A stretch of DNA of 64,000 bases, taken from Methanobacteriota archaeon (lineage in GTDB: Archaea; Halobacteriota; Methanosarcinia; Methanosarcinales; Methanosarcinaceae). Under the pieces are notes generated by a model that was not told the DNA's origin, did not search any database, and was given only the letters and a program-made list of their open reading frames with translations. The translations under genes and the position numbers were made by a program. Where the stretch lies: the NCBI GenBank assembly GCA_023399215.1, contig JAEWQJ010000037.1, positions 82,326 through 146,325 of the forward strand, in the 5' to 3' direction. Below, in pieces: positions 34,165-43,642 of this stretch (positions are counted from its first letter, which is position 1; every line of letters starts with the position of its first letter).

Positions 34165-36405
34165 TCACTTATTATCCGCTACTGTGATTTTTATTGTAAA
34201 TTTAGTACTAGAGTTTCTGTCCAAGTCAAGTTCTCCATCTAACTGGTCTACCAGGATGGTTACCAGTTGTAATCCAAGGGTATCGGAGTCTTCCAGATTG
34301 ATGCTCTCAGGCATACCTACTCCGTTATCTGAAACGACCAGGATATAACTGGTACTTTTACACGCTTCGTTACTATCTTCAATTCCGCTATCTTCAGATT
34401 TTTCATTTATTTCCCTTGAGAGTTTTATTTTAATTTCTCCTGTTTTCTCATCTGGAAATGCATGTTTGAGGGAATTTGAGACCAGTTCATTAACGATCAT
34501 TCCTAATGGAACTGCAGTGTCCATATCGAAGAAAATATTTTTCTCTATATCCAGAACCATTTTGACTTCTGAAGCTCCAACATTGTAACACCTGAAGAGC
34601 TCCTCAGTCAATTTTTGAAGGTAAGTCGCAAAATTAAGAGTACTGACTTCTTTTGACCCATATAGTTCTTCGTGGATCAAAGCCATAGAAATAACCCTGT
34701 TCTGGCTGTCCCTGAAAGCTGCAAGCACCTTTGAAGTATCATAAACCTCATTGACAGCGAATTTTTCAGCCTGCAGGTCGAGCAGAGACGAGATTACCTG
34801 CAGATTATTTTTAATTCTATGATGAATTTCCTTTTTACGGGCTTCTTCAATTTTTTTCAGGAAATTTTCAGCTTCCTTTTTCTCAGTAATATCCATTGCG
34901 ACACAGATGACTCCGATAATATTTCCTGTGGAGTCGTGCAGCGGCTCTGTGGTCATATCATGGACCAGATTACCACCAGCGGAAGCTGGCCTATGGGTGA
35001 CTACCTCGTCACGTCGACCTGTGCCACTGGCTAAGACCTGACGCTTGATAGCGGTAAATATCTCAGCATCCTCTGGCTGATATATCTCGTAGTCGCGCTT
35101 ACCCAGGACATCCTCTGTTTTGAAGCCAGGTGCAGGGTTGTACACCCACGTGTACCTCAGCTCGAGATCCTGACTGAACATAACAATACTTGAGCCTCTC
35201 AGGGCGAGGCGAAAGCGTTCCTCGGACTTTTGTAGTTCTTCTTCTATCCGCTTACGCTCTGTGATATCCTTCATTATTCCGAGGACTTTGTTTGTAAGAT
35301 AATTTCCCTTTTGAAGACAGACCCCATGATCTTCAACATGGATATATTCCCCATCCTTCCTTCTAAAACGATACTCCAGGTGGAAATTCCTCTTATTTTC
35401 AGTGTTCTTCACGTCATGGCCGCAGCCGTTTATCTTTTGATTCCAGACTTTCTTCTGGTCTTCAGGGTGGACATTGTTTATCCATAGTTCAATACCAGTG
35501 TTCAGCAGTTCTTCTTGAGTATATCCTGTAATCTCTTCTATGGTGCCTGCCCAGTAGATTTTATTTTCCTCGATATCGTGCTCATATATTAGCTGACCTG
35601 TCTGTTCCGTAACAATCCGATATCTTTCCTCACTATTGTGAAGCCTTTCTTCGGCTTTTTTACTCTCGGTTATGTCTCTGGCGATAACTGAGATAGCCAT
35701 AAGCTCTCCGGATATATCGAAAACCGGAGAAAGAGTCATTGAGACATCTATAATCGTACCGTCTTTTCTTAACCGCGAAGTCTCATACTGGTGAATCTTT
35801 TCTCCCTGTTTTACCATTTCAGTCAATTTTTGTGATTCATTTTCCAGGACGGAAGGCATTAAGACTGATGCAGGCTTCCCCAAAATTTCTTCAGCCAGAT
35901 ACCCATAGATTTGCTCTGCTCCCAGGTTCCAGCTGGTAATGAAACCGTCAAGAGACCGGGTTACAATAGCATCATTTGACGATTCCACTATATTCGCTAA
36001 GTTCTGAACTTTTTCCTCTGCTTTTTTACGCTCAATGGAATACTGGATAGAACGTTTCAATAATCTGCCGTCTACCTGACCTTTGACCAGATAGTCCTGA
36101 GCACCTTTCTTTACAGCCTCAATTCCGATTTTTTCATCATTCATTCCCGTTAGAATTATAATGGGAATCCGTGAATTCCTTGCATGAATTTCAAGAAAAG
36201 TATCAATGCCATCGCTATCTGGCAATCCCAGGTCAGATAATATTATATCAAGCCGATTCTCTTTAAGAAGGCTTAATCCTTCATTAAGGGTCTGAACGGT
36301 TTTAAACTCGTATTGAAAGTCGGTGAATCCTTCGAGCATCTCTTCAATTAAACCTGCATCCCCGGGATTGTCTTCAAAAAGCAAGATTTCTACCTTTTCG
36401 TCCAT
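34165..36405 (-). CDS. Receiver-PAS(x3) sensor histidine kinase, HisKA_2 type
   Basis: A 746-residue soluble kinase. An N-terminal receiver domain (1-120, acceptor Asp58 in IILSDLGLPDSDG) is followed by three PAS domains (about 135-250, 262-390, 395-515). Next is a HisKA_2-type dimerisation domain with the phospho-His in EIHHRIKNNLQVISSLLDLQ (near 535), and a HATPase_c domain with N-box INELVSNSLKHAFPD and G-box DNGVGMPESINL. There is no membrane segment, so signals are cytoplasmic or come from the receiver. The ATG at 36405 lies 32 bp after the stand-alone receiver gene, in an operon that begins with the MEDS kinase. Confidence 0.92.
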   Translation of the reverse strand: MDEKVEILLFEDNPGDAGLIEEMLEGFTDFQYEFKTVQTLNEGLSLLKENRLDIILSDLGLPDSDGIDTFLEIHARNSRIPIIILTGMNDEKIGIEAVKKGAQDYLVKGQVDGRLLKRSIQYSIERKKAEEKVQNLANIVESSNDAIVTRSLDGFITSWNLGAEQIYGYLAEEILGKPASVLMPSVLENESQKLTEMVKQGEKIHQYETSRLRKDGTIIDVSMTLSPVFDISGELMAISVIARDITESKKAEERLHNSEERYRIVTEQTGQLIYEHDIEENKIYWAGTIEEITGYTQEELLNTGIELWINNVHPEDQKKVWNQKINGCGHDVKNTENKRNFHLEYRFRRKDGEYIHVEDHGVCLQKGNYLTNKVLGIMKDITERKRIEEELQKSEERFRLALRGSSIVMFSQDLELRYTWVYNPAPGFKTEDVLGKRDYEIYQPEDAEIFTAIKRQVLASGTGRRDEVVTHRPASAGGNLVHDMTTEPLHDSTGNIIGVICVAMDITEKKEAENFLKKIEEARKKEIHHRIKNNLQVISSLLDLQAEKFAVNEVYDTSKVLAAFRDSQNRVISMALIHEELYGSKEVSTLNFATYLQKLTEELFRCYNVGASEVKMVLDIEKNIFFDMDTAVPLGMIVNELVSNSLKHAFPDEKTGEIKIKLSREINEKSEDSGIEDSNEACKSTSYILVVSDNGVGMPESINLEDSDTLGLQLVTILVDQLDGELDLDRNSSTKFTIKITVADNK

Positions 36406-36437
36406 AGTCAAACCGTCCTATCCGGGTTATTCTGGCC

Positions 36438-36884
36438 TTACTTTGATGGCAACTTTACAATCTCAAGCCAGAAATTTTCGATGGACCTAACTACATCTAA
36501 AAACTGATCAAAATCAACAGGTTTAGTAATATATGCATTGGCGTGCAGATTATAAGATCTCAGGATGTCCTCTTCAGCTTTGGAAGTAGTTAAAACCACA
36601 ATAGGTATGTTTTTAAGTTCATCGTCGCCTTTCACTTCCTCAAGAACCTCACGCCCGTCTTTTTTTGGTAAATTTAAGTCCAGAAGTATTATATCTGGGC
36701 GCGGGGAACCTGAAAACTGTCCTTCGCCACGTAAATAAGCGATTGCTTCTTCTCCGTCTTCTACAATATGAAGAATGTTCCCGATTTTTGCATCTTCGAA
36801 ACCTTCTTCTATTAGTCCAATATCGCCTTTACTGTCTTCCACTACAAGAATCTCTACCGGTTTATATGCTATCCGAGTTCTCAT
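36438..36884 (-). CDS. Stand-alone response regulator (Rcp1/CheY-like receiver)
   Basis: A 148-residue single receiver domain without output domain. The acidic pair is in ILVVEDSKGDIGLI, the acceptor is Asp69 in DIILLDLNLPKKDG, Thr is in VVLTTSKAEEDI, and Lys in AYITKPVDFDQF. The layout, with YLRGEG and the long loop before the acceptor, is that of Rcp1-like regulators that work with phytochrome-type or PAS kinases. It lies between two kinases on the same strand and probably carries phosphate between them. ATG start at 36884. Confidence 0.93.
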   Translation of the reverse strand: MRTRIAYKPVEILVVEDSKGDIGLIEEGFEDAKIGNILHIVEDGEEAIAYLRGEGQFSGSPRPDIILLDLNLPKKDGREVLEEVKGDDELKNIPIVVLTTSKAEEDILRSYNLHANAYITKPVDFDQFLDVVRSIENFWLEIVKLPSK

Positions 36885-37027
36885 TTATATAACCATCCTG
36901 ATTATATGTCAAATAGTTTGAGCTTTCCTGAAACTGGTTGTCTAATTTGAACCAAAATTATAAAAATTAAATTTTTTACAGAAATTAATTTTTTTATAAA
37001 AATTAAATTTATACTGTATAGTCGTTA

Positions 37028-40000
37028 TCAGGAATTCACGGTATAGTCTTTATCATAAACTTTTATAGGAATTACTGGTAAAGTGAAATAGAAAGTAGAA
37101 CCCTTACCTGATTCAGATTCTACCCAAATCTGTCCTCCATGCCGTTCTACAATTTTTTTACAGATTGAAAGCCCTATGCCTGTACCCGGGTACTCTTCTC
37201 TCTTATTAAGTCTTTTAAAAACCTCGAAAATCCTTTCAGAGTATTTAGGGTCAATTCCAATCCCATTATCCTTCACTGAAAATAACCATTGACCAGCTTT
37301 TTTTTCGGCAGAAATTTCAATTTCTGGGGCATTTTCACTGCGGAATTTTATAGCGTTGCTTATAAGATTCTGGAACAGCTGAGTGAACTGGACAGGATCC
37401 GCCATTACTACAGGTAAAGAACCAGACGATATACTGACTTCATTTTCTTTTATTGATATATCTAAATCAAATAAGACCTTATCCAAAACAGATTTGCAAT
37501 CTGTAGGTTCGAATTCTCTGGCTTTTGTGGTCACACGAGAAAATTCCAGAAGGTCATTTATCAGGTTCTGCATACGAGAAGCACCGTCCACAGCAAAATA
37601 GATGTACTTATCAGCCTTCTCGTCAAGCTTTCCCTGATATTTTCTTTGTAATAACTGTAAATAACTTGCTATCATTCTCAAGGGTTCCTGCAAGTCGTGG
37701 GATGAGACGTAGGCAAATTGTTCCAGCTCTGCATTTGAGCGAGCAAGCTCCTCTAATTTCAGTTTTAACAGCTCTTCTGCTTTTTTCCGTTCGGTGATAT
37801 CACGGGCAGCTGCAAAAGCTCCAATAACCGCACCAGTTTCGTCTTTATAAATTGAAGCATTATATAAGACAGGAGTTACGCGACCACTTCTGTGCTGAAT
37901 TTCAAGTTCGTAGTCCAGTACCAAACCTTCCCTGAAGACGTGTTGATATCCTTCTCTAGCTTTCTCAGGATCGGTGAAATAGTCTGAAAAATCAGTCCCA
38001 ATTAACTCATCTCTTGAATGACCGGTAACCAGTTCTGTAGCTTTATTTACATCGGTTATCTTCCCATCAGGGCCGATAGTAACCATAGGGTCAAGGCTGG
38101 CTTCTATCAGACTACGATTATAAATGCTTGACAACCTCAGAGTTTCTTCTGCTTTTTTTCGCTCAGTAATGTCTCTTGCAATAACGGAGAAAGCTATAAG
38201 TTGCCCAGAAACATCCAAAACCGGAGAAAGAGTTACTGAAATATCTATTAATGTACTATCCTTTCTTAACCGTACTGTTTCATAGTGCTGGATTCTCTCT
38301 TCCTCTTGAATTTTCTTAACTAACTGCTTTATCTCTCCTTTACGATTATCTGGCTCAAGTATTGAGATATTTTTTCCAAGAATTTCTTCGGCGAGATAGC
38401 CATAAATCTGCTCTGCTCCCTTATTCCAGCTTGTAATAATGCCATCAATAGACTTGGTCATAATGGCATCATCCGATGACTCTACAGCACTCGCCAGTAT
38501 CTGTATCTTTTCCTCAGCCTTTTTCTGCTCACAAATATCACGTGCAGCTGCAAAAACCCCAATAACTTCTCCAGTTTCATCCCTGTAAACCGATGCATTA
38601 TACAAAACAGGCGTTATCTGCCCGTTTTTATGTCGAATTTCCAGCGGATAATTTCGCACCAGCCCTTTCTGGAATGCATGCTGATATCCTTCTCTGGCTT
38701 TCTCAGGCTCGGTGAAATAATCCGAAAAATCAGTCCCAATTAACTCCTTGCGGGAGTAACCCGTAACAAATTCGGTTGAATTATTTACATCAGTAATTTT
38801 ACCATCCGGACCGATAGCTACAAAGGGATCTATACTGGCCTCAATGAGACTGCGATTATACGTGTTAGCCAGCTCTAAGGCTTTTTCAGCCTTTTTTTGC
38901 TCAGTAATATCCTGAACTGTTCCTCTCATATGGACAGGGATATTATCCTCATTAAAAATAACCTCGGCCTGTTCATGTACTATACGTTCTTCTCCGCTGG
39001 CTAAGGTAATCCGATGATTAATACTGTATTTTTTGCCGTTTAAAGCTTCTTTAACGGCATTATTTACATAATCTCGATCATCCGGATGTACATAACCCAG
39101 AAACGCATTGAAAGTTGCCCCGAACTCTTGAGGGCTACGTCCGAAGATGCGATAAATCTCATCAGACCAGTATAAATCATTAGTTATAATATTCCAGTCC
39201 CAGTTTCCAAGATGTGCCATCCTCTGAGCTTCAGAAAGACTCCTTTCGCTCTCTTTCAAAGAATTATAAGCCTTTTCAACTTCTGATGTCCTTTCTTCAA
39301 CTAACTCTTCTAAATTATCAAGGGTTTCTTTTAACCTAGCTTCAGCTTCTTTTATTTCTGTAATATCACGGGAAATAGCAAGGACAGAAGCCACTTCGCC
39401 GTTAACAAACTCAGGTACTATTCTTGTGTTAAAATAGTATTCTTTTCCTTGAGGCGATCTATACTGGAATTCCATTTTCCCGGGTTTTCCTGTAGCAAAA
39501 ACGCTATGCCGATGTTTTTCCCACAACTTTATATGTTCAGGGTTTTTTCCCAGTTCACAATTGGTTTTCCCGATGATTTCTTCCTGAGAATAGCCATAAA
39601 CTTCGGCAGCGGCAGGATTTACATACATATAGCGATTTTTTTTATCAAAGCGAGTAATTATGTCAGGAGAGTTTTCTGCCAGTGTGCGGAATTCGTTTTC
39701 ACTCCTTTTCAGATCTTTTTCAGCCTTTTTGCGTTCGTTAATATCACGGGCAACATGTACACTCCCAATTATTTTCCCTCTGGAGTCATAGAGTGGCGAA
39801 ACGCTCACTATGAAATAACCACCCAGGCAGTTCTCGAAAATCTCCGCAGTATGTTCAAGCCCGTCCTCAATCAAAAGTCTGTGTGGACAAAAAGAGGGAG
39901 GATAGACTGTCCCATGCAAAGCCTGATAGCAGGTTAACCCTATGCACTCTTCAGGTTTCAGCCCCAATCTTGCCGCCATTGCCTTGTTTGCACGAACAAT

Positions 40001-40690
40001 CCGGTATTCATTGTCAATTATGGCTATCAGGTCTGGCATGGAATCAAAAGTAGATCCCCAGTACTGTGTGACTTGAAAAGCTTTCTCTTCTTCCTTTTTG
40101 CGCCTGGAGCTTTCGATTTGCGTCCATTTCTCTTCTTTTTTAATCAGGGCAAATTGGTGGTTGATAACTACATCAATAATTTCGGTTGCACTGCACCTCT
40201 CGAGGCAATATGTGCACAGGGCTATCATGGAATAGTTGCCAATGATGCTGTCGATCTCTTCTTCATAATCGACAAAACTGTTCCAGTCTTTTTTTTCCAG
40301 CCAGAAGGTGTTGCCGCTCAACCTTAAACCATCGTAGCCATCAGCCAGGGCTCGATTGAGTTTTTCTATCCAGCCGTTAAGCACTTTTTGCGAATCGAAA
40401 CTTCCCTCTTTGACATACCAGTAAGTGTAAGGAATAATCTCAATTTGTCCTTTTTCCAGATAAACCTCAATATCAGGAATAGCTTTTCTAAGAGCTCTTT
40501 TTGCTTCTTCCACATTTAGGGGCTCTGATGTAACCCACATACAGAATTCGTTATTTTCCAGGCCGGCTTTAAAATAAGGAACAAGTATGTCAATTAAATC
40601 CTGTTTTGTCTGGTAAAATTGACAAAAATGCGTTCCCCAGGGCACCTCTCCAATAATGTCAATCCCAGATTTTCTCAAGCTTTTTTCCAT
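37028..40690 (-). CDS. MEDS-PAS(x6) sensor histidine kinase
   Basis: A 1220-residue soluble kinase. The N-terminal MEDS/DcmR sensory domain (1-190) shows WGTHFCQFYQTKQDLIDILV and RLSGNTFWLEKKDW. Six PAS domains follow (about 205-1000), each ending in a D-I-T-E-x-K-K-A-E type linker, with a short coiled coil between PAS2 and PAS3. PAS4 and PAS6 are near copies. PAS1 holds Cys in LTCYQALHG and SFCPHRLL. The kinase core has HisKA (phospho-His in YVSSHDLQEPLRMIASYL) and HATPase_c (NLISNAIKF, DNGIGIDPKY, GTGIGLSICKKIV). The ATG at 40690 follows GGAAAGGG. It heads a three-gene signalling operon. The ligand is unknown. Confidence 0.93.
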   Translation of the reverse strand: MEKSLRKSGIDIIGEVPWGTHFCQFYQTKQDLIDILVPYFKAGLENNEFCMWVTSEPLNVEEAKRALRKAIPDIEVYLEKGQIEIIPYTYWYVKEGSFDSQKVLNGWIEKLNRALADGYDGLRLSGNTFWLEKKDWNSFVDYEEEIDSIIGNYSMIALCTYCLERCSATEIIDVVINHQFALIKKEEKWTQIESSRRKKEEEKAFQVTQYWGSTFDSMPDLIAIIDNEYRIVRANKAMAARLGLKPEECIGLTCYQALHGTVYPPSFCPHRLLIEDGLEHTAEIFENCLGGYFIVSVSPLYDSRGKIIGSVHVARDINERKKAEKDLKRSENEFRTLAENSPDIITRFDKKNRYMYVNPAAAEVYGYSQEEIIGKTNCELGKNPEHIKLWEKHRHSVFATGKPGKMEFQYRSPQGKEYYFNTRIVPEFVNGEVASVLAISRDITEIKEAEARLKETLDNLEELVEERTSEVEKAYNSLKESERSLSEAQRMAHLGNWDWNIITNDLYWSDEIYRIFGRSPQEFGATFNAFLGYVHPDDRDYVNNAVKEALNGKKYSINHRITLASGEERIVHEQAEVIFNEDNIPVHMRGTVQDITEQKKAEKALELANTYNRSLIEASIDPFVAIGPDGKITDVNNSTEFVTGYSRKELIGTDFSDYFTEPEKAREGYQHAFQKGLVRNYPLEIRHKNGQITPVLYNASVYRDETGEVIGVFAAARDICEQKKAEEKIQILASAVESSDDAIMTKSIDGIITSWNKGAEQIYGYLAEEILGKNISILEPDNRKGEIKQLVKKIQEEERIQHYETVRLRKDSTLIDISVTLSPVLDVSGQLIAFSVIARDITERKKAEETLRLSSIYNRSLIEASLDPMVTIGPDGKITDVNKATELVTGHSRDELIGTDFSDYFTDPEKAREGYQHVFREGLVLDYELEIQHRSGRVTPVLYNASIYKDETGAVIGAFAAARDITERKKAEELLKLKLEELARSNAELEQFAYVSSHDLQEPLRMIASYLQLLQRKYQGKLDEKADKYIYFAVDGASRMQNLINDLLEFSRVTTKAREFEPTDCKSVLDKVLFDLDISIKENEVSISSGSLPVVMADPVQFTQLFQNLISNAIKFRSENAPEIEISAEKKAGQWLFSVKDNGIGIDPKYSERIFEVFKRLNKREEYPGTGIGLSICKKIVERHGGQIWVESESGKGSTFYFTLPVIPIKVYDKDYTVNS

Positions 40691-41351
40691 TTCAACCCTT
40701 TCCGAATTCAAAGGTGATTTAAAGCTAGTGTTTAATCAGGTGCAAAGAATTCGTCACATGTGTGTAATTTGTCACCCGTAAGATCAGGCAATTTTTCTAA
40801 AATTCTGCCATATCAATCAGTTTATTCATTATCCATTTGCCAGGACTTTCAAAACCCAGAACCTGACAGTAAAACGTTTGATGCAATTGTTCAATTTAAT
40901 CGTTTGATGTTTAACGCTAAATTTTTAACCCACTTTCTGTAAAGTTTTTAGACTCTGGATGTTTTCTCATACGCCAGGTATTCATTATTTCCCAACACAT
41001 GTTGATCAATAGTTTATGACCAGGATCTCAAGAGTACTTTACAGTTATTATTGCTATCGATTTCATGTAAACATTCCTTATTAAAAGTGAGTTTAAATGT
41101 TTTTATAAAAAGTAATAAGTATTTTATTTTTCCAAAGGCAGTTGTAAATAAATTATACATTCGTTATGTCCTTTACGAGTTATTGGTTATAAAACTGTCT
41201 ATGATAAATATCAAAATATTTATTTCTAATTAATATTCTTTAAAAATGAAGCACAGCAATGTTATAAAACATAATGAATATTATTAATTAGAGTAATGCT
41301 TATGAAATGAAGTAAAATTTGACGAGGTAATATTTATTTTATAGTTATGTT
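40691..41351. other. Intergenic region
   Basis: About 660 bp of AT-rich DNA upstream of the MEDS kinase. Small frames here have no coding character. The region should contain the operon promoter; I cannot place it. Confidence 0.4.
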
Positions 41352-41575
41352 GACTCAGTTCCAAAATCCAGTGATGAATATAAAATCCAAAATCATTAGA
41401 TTTTGTAATTAGTCACAATCCTTGTGATACAACTTCGGGATTAAAGTTTTTAGATATCGAATATTGATTTTGACGAAAACCGGACTCTTCTTGCTAATTC
41501 TTCTTGCTAATTCTTCTTGCTAATTCAGATTTTCAATCAAGAAATGCAAAAATCACTAGATTTTGGAACAGAGTC
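41352..41575. mobile_element. MITE-like element, 224 bp, 24-bp terminal inverted repeats
   Basis: The left end starts GACTCAGTTCCAAAATCC and reads into AGTGAT; the right end is its complement with 2 mismatches in 24. No coding capacity. An inner ttcttgctaa repeat (41487-41527) lies within it. A clear target duplication was not found. The ends differ from both other MITE-like families in the window. Confidence 0.7.
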
Positions 41576-41674
41576 CATTTTTCGGATGAAAAAAAGATTA
41601 TCTTGAAATCTAGACATTACTTAAAAAGACGGTTAATTGATTATATATGCCGTGCAGTTTGGATAACACGTTAG

Positions 41675-41866
41675 TCAGTTCAAACAGACTAAATCCAGGG
41701 AGCCTATCTTTCTCTGTTTGCTGCCATGAAGATTACTATAAATCATCCTGGTCCCAATAAAAACCAGAAGATCAGAGGCAATCCAGAAAATATATTCGGA
41801 AACGAAGCCACTCATTGCACTTACTCCAAACCAGCTCAAAATTACTATTAAAGCTTGAAAACCCAC
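41675..41866 (-). pseudogene. MntP-like manganese exporter remnant
   Basis: A 63-residue piece reading GFQALIVILSWFG, FVSEYIFWIASDLLVFIGTR and MIYSNL, which matches the region around TM2-TM3 of MntP (YebN/DUF204) exporters. Full proteins have about 185 residues and six helices. Both ends are missing. It is taken as a gene fragment just downstream of the APC permease. Confidence 0.65.
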
Positions 41867-41899
41867 GAAAAAATTTTAGAGTATCGCTTGTCCGGAAAT

Positions 41900-43192
41900 T
41901 TAATCTACCCTTTCTTTTATTGATCGGCCTGAGAATTTTCTGTAAACCCATTCAACACAGAAGCAGCAGAGAAATGTGATTAAAAGCAGTTCCAGAGTTA
42001 GTTTCGAATTCACAAATTCATAATAAACTAACACTCCAAAGAAAATCAAGCTACTCAGAAGTGAAGCCAAAATTATCCAGCGTTTCGCTCCTGTTTCTTT
42101 TAAAAGACGCAGATGAGAAACATTAACGGCTACATAAATTATAAGCAGGGAGGTACTTGTGAGCATACCTATTCCATCCAGAGAAAGGAAGTTAGCCATG
42201 AGTATCACAAGACCAGATGTAATAAAAAGTCCTTCAGTTCCCCTTTTCCAGATTTTTCTCTCAAAAAATAATGGCAAACGTCCTTCTTTTGCAAGCAAAT
42301 AGCTTATGTTTGCTCCCCCGTAAAGAGAAGCGTTTATCGCAGAAGAAGTTGAAATTAGAGCAGCGAAAGCCATAACCTTGAAACCCATAATTCCTAGAAA
42401 AGGTTTTGCTGCAGCTGCAAGTGCATAGTCTTTTGACTTTTCGATCTCAAAGATTGAGAGGTTCCCGACTACTGCAAGGCTAACTGATACGTAGATAATA
42501 ATGACAAGTGCAATACTCAGATAAATTGCTCTTGGAAGATTGGTTTCCGGATTTGTGATGTCTTCCGCAGCATTGGTTATCAGTCCAAACCCCTGATATG
42601 CAAGAAATACAACTCCCGCCCCAAAGAGAATACTTATGGAGTCTGGCCATGCAGAAGCCGAGAGATTCCCAGTATTCATGTAAGCAATACCTGCAGCCGC
42701 AAAGATTAGCAATATACAAAACTTTATCGAAACTATAAATAGTTCGGATTTTCCTACGGCTTTAGCTCCTATAAAATTAATTGCCGTAAAAATCAGGATA
42801 ATTGCATTTGCAAAAATCTTATCCCATACCTGCGCTGAGCCTGGAGGCAGGAAGGTTACTGCATAAAATGAGAAACCTTTTGAATAAAGAGCAAGTGCGA
42901 AGATGTAGCTTATCCAGAGTAAAAGGTTAAGCCCTCCACTTAAAACTCCATCTCCGAATCCCTTTAGAATAAATTCTACAGGCCCTCCAGCAGATTGGTA
43001 TCTAACCCCAAGTTTTGCGTAGGAATAAGCATTTAAAAATGCAACCACTCCTGCAATGATAAAAGATATATATACTGCATTTCCTGAAATCTTAACAGCT
43101 GTCCCGAAAATAGAAAATATCCCGGCTCCAATCATTCCCCCGACACCTATTGAAGTCGCAGCATAGAGCCCCATTGATCTGGTCCCAGTCAT
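41900..43192 (-). CDS. APC superfamily amino-acid permease
   Basis: A 430-residue secondary transporter with about 12 membrane helices. The N-terminus LYAATSIGVGGMIGAGIFSI holds the G-x-G-x-I-x-x-G-I-F substrate-binding break of APC transporters. FLAYQGFGLITNAAEDITNPETNLPRAI at about 195-222 is the conserved TM6-loop region, and ISTSSAINASLYGGANISYLLAKEGRLP marks TM8. Substrate is likely an amino acid or amine, but not determinable. ATG start at 43192 with no strong ribosome-binding site. It stands alone. Confidence 0.9.
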   Translation of the reverse strand: MTGTRSMGLYAATSIGVGGMIGAGIFSIFGTAVKISGNAVYISFIIAGVVAFLNAYSYAKLGVRYQSAGGPVEFILKGFGDGVLSGGLNLLLWISYIFALALYSKGFSFYAVTFLPPGSAQVWDKIFANAIILIFTAINFIGAKAVGKSELFIVSIKFCILLIFAAAGIAYMNTGNLSASAWPDSISILFGAGVVFLAYQGFGLITNAAEDITNPETNLPRAIYLSIALVIIIYVSVSLAVVGNLSIFEIEKSKDYALAAAAKPFLGIMGFKVMAFAALISTSSAINASLYGGANISYLLAKEGRLPLFFERKIWKRGTEGLFITSGLVILMANFLSLDGIGMLTSTSLLIIYVAVNVSHLRLLKETGAKRWIILASLLSSLIFFGVLVYYEFVNSKLTLELLLITFLCCFCVEWVYRKFSGRSIKERVD

Positions 43193-43264
43193 AAAACTCC
43201 AAATTTAAAATTTCTTTGTTTAAAACCAGTCCACTGCGATCCAGTAACCCGTATTCAAAGATGA

Positions 43265-43490
43265 ATATATTAACCTATTTTTTATTAACCTATTTTTTAA
43301 TTAACCTATTTTTTAATTAACCTATTTTTTCATTTTTCCTGAGATATAGTTTTCCTTTCTTATGTTTTTAGCTATCTCAACCTTTGTTTCCCTTTTTTGA
43401 ATGTCATCAATTTCATGAAAAGATATAATATTAAATTTGTAATCTAAGCATAATATTAGTTTCTATATTAGTTTCTATATTAGTTTCTGG
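43265..43490. repeat. Two short tandem repeats upstream of genes
   Basis: Four copies of taacctattttttaat (43268-43333) and three of tattagtttctata (43450-43487) in the divergent gap between the APC permease and the P-type ATPase. Confidence 0.75.
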
Positions 43491-43642
43491 ATAGCCTTAT
43501 ATTATAAAACCGAGATATATTTACTTTTAAAATTTTAAAAATCTCTTTAATGATTAATAAAATAATTAATGTTTCAAGCCAGGCATTTCAAAAATCTAAG
43601 GAATCACAAACAGAAGGGATATTACAACAGGTATGAAAAATT

